Of a stretch of 14,915 nt of DNA, positions 8,484 to 14,915 are shown in pieces; positions within the stretch are counted from its first letter, which is position 1, and each line of letters starts with the position of its first letter. The position numbers and the translations under genes are program-made. Under the pieces are notes generated by a model. That model was not told the origin of the DNA. It saw nothing but the letters and a program-made list of their open reading frames with translations, and searched no databases. The stretch comes from Physocladia obscura (Eukaryota > Chytridiomycota > Chytridiomycetes > Chytridiales > Chytriomycetaceae), in NCBI GenBank assembly GCA_027596945.1, contig JADGJH010000731.1, positions 1 to 14,915 on the forward strand. The letters are read 5' to 3'.

Positions 8484-9076
8484 ATGACTTTAACAATTCC
8501 AGCGACTACAGTGCGAAATCGATTCCTAAAAACTCTCCCTATTGGAACCATCTACAAAGACCCTCAAAATCAACAAATGTATGAAGTCATCGAAAAGAGA
8601 ATAAATACAACTCTTTCGAAGTATGGCGCTCCTTATTTTGGTCTGAGCCTCTAGTTATTAATGTACCTGATAAATGGATGAAAATTACCAATCCTCAAAG
8701 AGCCAACATCAATCAATCCATGAAGGAGCGAATAACAGAGTTGGAAGAAACAGTGAAACATCTCCAACAAGAACTGAGAGAGGCGACAGACCCAGACTTT
8801 GAAACACTGTCTGTTATTGAATTAAAATATTCATTACTTAACTATGAAACTAATTCAGAGTTGTTCTTTGTTGACAATACACTTGTCTATTATCTAAGAA
8901 AGAAGAGCAGCAGTGACAATAAAAAGAGAATTCAGCGAATCAAAGAAGATATGAAAGGAGACACCAATCTCTGTAAAGAACTCCATGACAACCAGCCAGC
9001 CATCCAAAAGAGACTCTATCATCATCTCAAGAAGGAACTCGACAAAGAGAAGATTGTTGAAATAAAGAGACGTTAA
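8484..9076 (+). pseudogene. Coiled-coil protein of the element, broken by one frameshift
   Basis: ATG 8484 opens a frame that reads MTLTIPATTVRNRFLK and runs to a TAG at 8652-8654. Protein-like reading continues without a gap in the next frame (SEPLVINVPDKWMKITNP), placing a one-base shift near 8640, and ends at TAA 9074-9076. Apart from the shift it would be about 197 residues. The centre (ERITELEETVKHLQQELRE) is a clear coiled coil, the rest is charged and Lys-rich, and the C-terminus is basic. No family recognised. It converges on the RING gene, sharing the TTAA in which both stops lie. It could be a structural or replication accessory protein of the element, but nothing in the sequence decides this. 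Confidence 0.6.
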
Positions 9077-9897
9077 TTGTCATCAGATTCGACACCTTGT
9101 GCCATGTGTATGCGCTCAAGAAACTGTCCAATTGCATCAGCACTTGAACTCCTTGTATTATTTGATTATTTTTGTTTGGTGGTGATAAAAACTGACTTTG
9201 CTTGCTCAACTTCAATGAAAACAGGCTCACTCAGACTTGAAACACATATAGTGTGTACTGTTGATTCAACAATTGCATCATTGGGCATTGATTTGATGGT
9301 TGTGATAGTTGCCTTTGATGGAAGCTTTGTTAGTGCAATTGGGGCAATGTCCCATTTTGAACATTCATTCCTGTAAATTAATACAACAGCATTGTGTGTT
9401 GCCAGTACACCTCCTTCATTTAAACCTTCATTTAACTCAACTTTAGATCCTTTTTTATTCAAATTCCATCCATTGAATTCAATTGGTGTCATGTTTCATT
9501 GAACAATTCCAGTCTTGCATTTTGTTTCAAAGTGACTCTGTAGTGTTTTTCTTGATGGCACTTTTCTTTGACATATGAAGCACTTGTGTTTCTAGTAGAC
9601 ACAGTCTTCTACATGCTCATTGAGATTCCACTTCAATACTTGCATTTTACAGTTTTCATAGGTGCATGATTCTAAAAAGGGTGTCAGTGTAACTTGAAAC
9701 AGTTTATTATGAAATAACAATTCAGTTTTACATTGCAGGCACTTTTGTCCCAATTGATGGCAACACTTGATACAAACAAAGTGCAGATTTGACCCATTTG
9801 CACAATGAATAATTGGGAAATTGATGTCTTCAAGACAGACACAGCATGTTAAATCTGATTGCATCAAATTCATTGAGGAGTTTACTATTGGTTCCAT
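9073..9897 (-). pseudogene. SIAH-like RING / zinc-finger E3 ubiquitin ligase of the element, three internal stops
   Basis: One frame of 275 codons from ATG 9897 to TAA 9075-9073, interrupted by TAG at codon 102 (9594-9592), TGA at codon 134 (9498-9496) and TAA at codon 244 (9168-9166). Residues 18-56 form a RING with all eight ligands: Cys18, Cys21, Cys32, His39, Cys42, Cys45, Cys53 and Cys56. Residues 78-99 are C-x4-C-x11-H-x3-C, the zinc site that follows the RING in SIAH/SINA proteins. Just past the first stop, Cys106, Cys109, His122 and Cys127 form a C2HC finger. The second half is beta-rich and unrecognised. SIAH-type proteins transfer ubiquitin to substrates for degradation; a role in host manipulation is inference. 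TATATAA abuts the ATG. The upstream spacer to the polymerase frame is about 75 bp. Confidence 0.75.
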
Positions 9898-9971
9898 TTA
9901 TATATTAACAAAAAGATTTTAATATTTGAAAAAGTCCATGAAAATTGGAAATTTTCAGAAGTCACCATTTT

Positions 9972-12900
9972 TTATGACAATTGCAATTTTTGTCCCAACT
10001 TGTTGTTTTCTTTTCTTGAAATCAGTCGCAGGTTCCAATAAGCATTGATGTTCTTGACATCATCTGTTACGTGCTGGCTTCTTGGTTTGATGTGGTCTAT
10101 TTCATATCCTCTTGGTACCAACCCATCAGGAATATCAAGACGCTCCAAAAGCTCTTGTCTCTTTACAAAAGTATGTTTCAAACTAAAGTCATCAGAACAC
10201 CCCTTTCAAATAATGTAGTTGATTACTTGAACAGCCTTGATTCGCTTTTGTTTGAGCTTATCTTTTAACTCTCGCTCTCTCTTCTTTCTTTGTCTAATCT
10301 TGTCAAAGTCAGTCTCCTTTGTTACTTTATGCTTTTCATGGTCTTTAATTACATTAATGTATTCTTTCTTTGTAGTCCAACTTATTGCCGTGTACCGCAT
10401 ATTGTCTTCCATTCTGTTCCACTTGTGTATTGTAAAAGACTCTCTGATAGAATCCCCTTGCATCTTGTGGACAGTTGAACAATAATTTACTCTAAAGTAT
10501 AGTTAGAACTGCTCAGCATTTGTCTCTATTGTCTCCTTTGTTAATGTATCTTCCAGTAATATGAGAGGCTCAATCTTTTGAACTGAATATGTTGCACAGT
10601 TTACAATTTTGAGAGACTTAAAGTTTCTATGTGCAATAACTGGAGTACCAACCATCAACAATACCTGCTATGAGTTTGGGTCATCTTTATTTGCTTCTAT
10701 TTTAATCATTTTTTCTTTTTTAGTTTATCTTGTTGCATCATGATTTCATTGATTTGTTTATGTTTTTCATTTGTTTATGACAGATTAACTCTTGTAAAGA
10801 CATTTCTATTTTCAAAGTCACTAGGTTTCAACTGGTGGACCTTGTCAAACAGCTCAGAAACTGTGTCGTCTGACCTGTGATTAATAAGTAACTCTGTCAT
10901 ACTATTTTCAACAATCTCTTTCAATGCAGTAGAGTCAATGTACTTTGGTCTTGGCCTTTCAACCCCTCCAAGCTGTTTGTAGTCACCAACCAATACAAAC
11001 TTTGCATTGGAATGCAGTTTGACATAATAAAAGACTTCATATGCACCGGATTTCAACATGCTCACTTCATCAATGAAAATATATTTATACTTTATTGCTG
11101 CTTTCAATGCTTGTTTGAAATTACATTTACCATCATTATCAATGTGAAAAAAGTGATGTACAGTCTGTCCTTGAATCAAACATGCTGCTTTGTTTGTACT
11201 TGCCAAGAGAAGATAGGTCCCTTTATCTAACAGTTTGGTTGTTTCTTTTAGTTCTGTTGATTTACCCATACCTGCAAGCCCAGTAATGAGTCTTCCTTGT
11301 AATCTTTCTTCAGTTGGATAAAAGAGTTCCTCTCTCAACTCAAAAGAATAATTACTATGAAATGAATCTTTGACTTCATACTTGTCTGAAAGCTTTTCTA
11401 ATCGATAATTTCCAATCCCTAGTTCACAATTAACCTCATTACCACCCTCAACAATGACACTGTCTGTTTTTAATCAAACAATTGTTCCAGCCATTTTCAT
11501 TGCTAACTTGTAAAACATCATGTTTCCATTGTCAATAATCTGCCAGTAAATTGGAATCAGATTTTGATGCTTCACTTTCTCTGATTTAATCTTGACATGA
11601 TATAATTTCAAGTCATCAGCAATACATGAATATGCTGCATTTTCATTCGAGAAGTAATATTGTGCAACATCATTAAAACTCATTGTAAATTTGTCTGTTT
11701 GTTTTCTATCATATTTTTTATTGAAACAGCCTACAAAACAGTTTACCATAATTTTACTATTATCATTGCAACACTTTTCATAAATCCTTTTTACAAAATC
11801 ATTAAAGTAATCTGGTTTTACTGTTTTGCTTGGAATCAGTTCATAAACAATCTTCATGACCACTCCTAGTTCTAGACATTCAGCAATAGTATGACGCAGA
11901 TACCATTATGTAACTTTCGATGGAAATGTATTTTCTGTCTCTACATAATCAACCTGTTCTCAGTTTACCAGAATATAGCCTGATTTCATCAAAGATATTA
12001 AATACACACCACTGTTCTGTGTTTTTAACACTTAAACAAGCTGAATGACACTTTTGAATATCGTAAGCCTTCAAATCAGCATCTGGAGAAGGCTCATAGA
12101 ATGTCTCAACAATGGGGCCTTTCACACAGTCAAAGAACACCTTGTGAGTGCTCTTGTTAAAGGTACTTTCTATTTTTTCATCCTGCTTATAAATCTCAAA
12201 GGCTTCACATACTAAAGATATAAGATTTTGATTTCTAAATGGTATCGAGAGAGATTTTGAAGCAGCAAGGGCTTGTTCATAATGTTTATTCACTTCAATT
12301 ACCACATTATTCTTGTATTCAATTCTGGCAATGTATCCACAATGACTTTTGGTCTTGTAAATTGTTTCCTCTTTTCTTGCTAAAAAGACAACAAGCTCTT
12401 TCAAATTATTTTTGTTGGTGTAGACAACATTGCAATTTTCAAGTAAAAGAATACTTTTGTAAGGAAGATTCATTAGAGTATGCACTTCCCCATCAAATGA
12501 ATTCTTTGTTTTCTCTCTTGTTTTGAAAACAAGATTGTCATTGGAGCCTTTCAATTTCTCAGAGGCAACAATCAACCTTCTCATTTCTTTATCCAATACT
12601 GGATACATGTGATTGTTGGCTACTAAAAATATTAAAGCTGGTGCATGATGATTTCTATTTTGAGGAATGAATCTACTGAATGTCTCCATTTCCATATTCA
12701 GTGCATACAAGCTAATGCCAAATTGATGACAGAATACTTTAACTTGCTTTGTTGAAACGCCAGAATCAGTGTGTGTTTCTTCAAAGATGGAGAGAAGTAC
12801 TGCGTGTGTTAATGTTTTGAAGTGAGTTGAATATGCATTCATCAAGAATTGGTAAACTCAGTCCTTATTGTTTGTTGAATTTGGTTCTACTTTTAATTAA

Positions 12901-13627
12901 TAATATGACAATACAGCTCCATACATTTGTTGTTCTTCAAGTGGTACATGCTGGTATGGAACTGGTTGAATTGTGTAGTTAATCTCTAAAATCTCACAGT
13001 TGTATGGCTGCCTTGCAGCATACTCTTTTGTCAGAGTATTAAGGCGTTGTTCAATCAAATGGTCAGAATATCTTGAATGATACCAGTTTTGCTGTCATTA
13101 TAATCATAAGTGCCGTAATGAATCACGTACTTGAATTCATAATTCACAATTACTCTTTGTGAGAAGAGAGTTGGGAGATAATACAATGAATAGTCAATTT
13201 GTCTTTCTTTTTGAACATCAAATGGAATATTTGGTCTCTTTCTCTTTGATGTAGTGTCCATTTGTTTCTCCTTTCTTGATGATTCAGGTGAATCTGGCCT
13301 CCTTCTCTTCAATACATTATGAACAACTTCCATCCCCCCAAATTGAAGTTGCTTTATTGTCTTGTCAGTTTTCTTGATGAATGAGTTGTCCAACTTTAGA
13401 ATATAGTTTCCAATAATTGTTGCTTTATTGTTCCGAATGAGCTTTGCAATGTGAGATTGCAACATCTTATGTTCATTAACATTTCTCGGAAGCTTCAATT
13501 GGTTTACAACAGTTCTACTTCTTCTCTTACAAGGGATGAACAGCCCTTTGTAAGTCAGGGCATAATTTTTTTGTTCAAATAGCTGTATACTTTGGTAGAA
13601 AGGACATACACTTTCCAACAAAAACAT
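9972..13627 (-). pseudogene. Fused B-family DNA polymerase - SF1 helicase - HNH nuclease, multiply interrupted
   Basis: About 1,218 codons from ATG 13627 to TAA 9972. Polymerase palm: motif A at 12065-12033 (YDIQKCHSACL, Asp at 12062), motif B at 11755-11729 (K-x3-N-x-F-x-G form), motif C at 11470-11459 (KTDS form). Helicase: Walker A at 11281-11255 (GLAGMGKST), Walker B at 11080-11054 (IFIDEVSML), motif III at 10999-10970 (VGDYKQL), then VHKMQG at about 10475-10458 and RYTAISWTT ending about 10371. HNH-like nuclease: EIDHIKPRS with His at 10094-10092 and Asn at 10034-10032 and 10007-10002. Lesions: frameshift about 13065; TAA 12899; TGA 12860; frameshift about 11950; TAA 11908; TGA 11476; TAA 10777; frameshift about 10712; TAG 10670; TAA 10505; TGA 10208 (first bases given). 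Protein similarity continues across each one, so this was a single replicative polyprotein-like enzyme, now dead. The N-terminal third is basic and unassigned. Confidence 0.8.
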
Positions 13628-13683
13628 ATTTAGTATTATAAAAGAAAATAAGTTTTCAAAATAAATTCAGTTTTTTTTGGTTT

Positions 13684-13892
13684 GAGATTTTGTCAGACAA
13701 TTAGACAAAAAGTTCAGTTGGCCCTAAGAAAATCCAAGTTGGACTTTTAGACAAACGTTCTTTTATTACAACTAACTTAGAAATTTCCATGCTATTTTAT
13801 TAAGGTTTTTCTAATAAGGTCAAGTTCAGTAAATTATAATTTCCTTTTCTCTCATGATTAGACAAAAAGTTCAGTCTGTTGAGATTTTGTCT
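13684..13892. repeat. Direct and inverted TTAGACAAAA / GAGATTTTGTC repeats
   Basis: The 18-mer ttagacaaaaagttcagt occurs identically at 13701-13718 and 13858-13875. gagattttgtc occurs at 13684-13694 and 13881-13891, before the first 18-mer and after the second, so each 18-mer is paired with an inverted ttttgtc. A further ttagacaaa is at 13747-13755 and agttcagt recurs at 13823-13830. The clustering near the end of a replicative element suggests an origin (iterons) or a terminal repeat. Confidence 0.7.
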
Positions 13893-14021
13893 ATTAATAC
13901 GTATCCGGAAAATCCGAACTCAAGTTGTGATACATCTGGGAAATGGATGAGAGAGCTCCACAATGATTTGTCACATGTCCATCAAGTGCACAAGTCCCAT
14001 CTGCCAGATTGAAAAATCCAA

Positions 14022-14061
14022 AAATTTTGTCTAATTTTTTCCAAAAAATTAGACAAAATTT
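14022..14061. repeat. Perfect palindrome, 19-bp arms, 2-nt spacer
   Basis: aaattttgtctaatttttt at 14022-14040 is the exact reverse complement of 14043-14061, separated by cc. Each arm contains the TTAGACAAAA motif of the neighbouring array. It is extruded easily as a hairpin in DNA or RNA. Confidence 0.9.
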
Positions 14062-14162
14062 CTTGGCTCAAAAACCTTACTACATCATAACCATCCCAAC
14101 AGCTCAGAAAGCAGCTGTTTAAGTTCGAAGTGATGAATAAGAGATAATTCTGATTTACTGCA

Positions 14163-14194
14163 ATGTTCAAAATCAAAAAAAAAAAAAAAAAAAA

Positions 14195-14226
<32 letters not shown>

Positions 14227-14840
14227 GAAATGGTAAACATAAGGGCAATAAAAATATTGGCGCTGAGGTTGGACAAGTTGTGGAGCAATCTGATTCAAAC
14301 AAAAACCCGTTATTTTCTCAGTTGGAGCAGCAGATATTAAAGGCTGTGTTCCCAAGTTTTTGCAGCAATTCAAACAATATTGATCGTGCGGATTTTTATG
14401 GGCATAATTTCGGTGAACTTGACAGTGTCGCAACAGCTCCAGACGTTTCTTCCACTCTGGAACAAATGACCATCAACAGTTCACAAATACAACAGCAACA
14501 GAAACAGGCACAGGAACAGATATTGTATGTTATTGCAATTGTCACAAACGACAAGTCAACGTTCACGCACGAATACGCACATGCCATGTATCATCTTTCC
14601 GAATTGTATCGATTGCATTGCACGCAAACTATTGCCCGGCCAGAATACGAATTCTTGAATGCGCATGTGCATAAAGAGCTGCAAGTATGGGGATACGCTA
14701 ATGAGGCATTTGAAGATGAATTTCAGGCATATGTTGTTGAAGGGCCGGCAATGACTGTGTTTGGGAGGAGTTGGGGAGCGGACGTATCGCGGATGCAAAA
14801 GGAACTCCGGAGAGTTTTGGGGAATGTTCCGTCAATATGA
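14163..14840 (+). CDS. HExxH-motif protein, putative zinc metallopeptidase-like
   Basis: The frame from ATG 14163 gives 225 residues ending LGNVPSI. Residues 5-21 are Lys7-Asn10 encoded by the A-run and (AAC)10, so the true N-terminus may be later or come from an upstream exon. A Gln-rich helical stretch lies at about 108-119. The key motif is TFTHEYAHAMYHL with His136, Glu137 and His140, the HExxH zinc-binding signature of zincin peptidases; a downstream acidic DEFQAYVVEGP (about 190-200) follows at a distance fitting a third ligand. I recall similar HExxH-DE(F/W)QAY proteins in many fungi, but annotated function is lacking there and peptidase activity is unproven. No signal peptide. The gene starts about 100 bp right of the inserted element's palindrome, so the insertion may have affected its promoter. 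Confidence 0.7.
14175..14225. repeat. A23 tract followed by (AAC)10 microsatellite
   Basis: Uninterrupted A from 14175 to 14197, running into ten perfect AAC units (14196-14225). It is read as Lys/Asn in the frame of the HExxH gene. Such tracts are length-unstable, so the frame of any N-terminal extension is unreliable. Confidence 0.95.
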
Positions 14841-14915
14841 AATATTTGTTCAAGCTATATATTTTTATTTTATAAGAGTTTTTTTTTTTTTTCTTTTTCG
14901 GTTTTTGCACTAGTG
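14841..14915. other. 3' flank of the HExxH gene
   Basis: AT-rich with a T14 tract at about 14880-14893. No canonical AATAAA is seen before the window ends. No further gene is visible. Confidence 0.4.

Larger units (their letters stand above)
8311..14061. mobile_element. Inactivated virus-like / polinton-like integrated element (approximate limits)
   Basis: A block that differs from its flanks: AT-rich codons, no introns, spacers of 0-75 bp, and genes for DNA replication (polymerase-helicase-HNH) and ubiquitin ligation (SIAH-like RING) typical of large eukaryotic DNA viruses and related elements. Every gene inside is interrupted, whereas the well-resolved host genes on both sides are open. 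The limits are my choice: left at the GC-rich hairpin region, right at the end of the 19-bp-arm palindrome. I could not find terminal inverted repeats or a target-site duplication. No major capsid, packaging ATPase, protease or integrase is visible, so this is a fragment, a reduced element, or a linear-plasmid-like replicon. Confidence 0.65.
13628..14162. other. Noncoding right flank of the element
   Basis: No frame of protein-like composition. The first 35 bp upstream of the polymerase ATG are AT-rich (TTTATAATACTAAAT on the minus strand), a plausible promoter. The remainder is dominated by the TTAGACAAAA motif array and palindrome annotated separately, followed from about 14062 by sequence leading to the HExxH gene. 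Confidence 0.5.

Noticed and set aside
9972..13627. Alternative genetic code or programmed readthrough to explain the internal stops
   Set aside because: TAA, TAG and TGA all occur internally and there are also single-base frameshifts, so no single codon reassignment explains them. Host genes end normally with TGA and TAA.
14102..14302. Val/Phe/Cys-homopolymer proteins on the minus strand over the microsatellite
   Set aside because: Translations of the (GTT)n/T-run complement of the A23-(AAC)10 repeat, not genes.

Overview
The window looks like nuclear DNA of a fungus, perhaps an early-diverging (chytrid-like) lineage. This is inferred from a PTS2-targeted peroxisomal thiolase, short GT-AG introns (49-143 bp), Ser/Asn/Gln-rich proteins, AT-rich spacers, and a C-terminal HExxH protein that resembles a fungus-wide family. 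The lineage is a guess; the eukaryotic nature is clear from the thiolase exon structure.

Left host block (1-7240). In order: a Q/E/K-rich coiled-coil protein (minus); a complete seven-exon 3-ketoacyl-CoA thiolase (minus, 1432-3133) with an N-terminal PTS2; a small Cys-containing ORF (plus, 3401-3742) divergent from the thiolase; a convergent Ser/Asn-rich protein (minus, 3878-4558); a poorly resolved locus starting with a signal-peptide-like exon (minus, 4944-5683); and a three-exon C2H2 zinc-finger protein (minus, 6057-6924). 6925-8310 is AT-rich and holds no gene I can support.

Inserted block (about 8.3-14.06 kb). This differs sharply in style: AT-rich, intronless, tightly packed and virus-like. 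Reading right to left on the minus strand there is one very long reading frame (13627-9972) carrying B-family DNA polymerase palm motifs A, B and C, then a complete superfamily 1 helicase motif series, then an HNH-type nuclease motif. Next comes a SIAH-like RING / zinc-finger protein (9897-9073), which ends tail to tail with a plus-strand coiled-coil protein (8484-9076). All three are broken by in-frame stops and frameshifts, while the flanking host genes are mostly intact. I read this as an inactivated, integrated virus-like or polinton-like element. No capsid, integrase or packaging ATPase is visible, so it is partial or of an unusual class.

The right side of the element (13684-14061) is a noncoding array of TTAGACAAAA motifs in direct and inverted orientation, ending in a perfect 19-bp-arm palindrome. 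A GC-rich imperfect hairpin sits at 8321-8400 on the left.

Right host block (14163-14915). A plus-strand protein with an HEYAH zinc-metallopeptidase-like motif begins just after an A23-(AAC)10 microsatellite.
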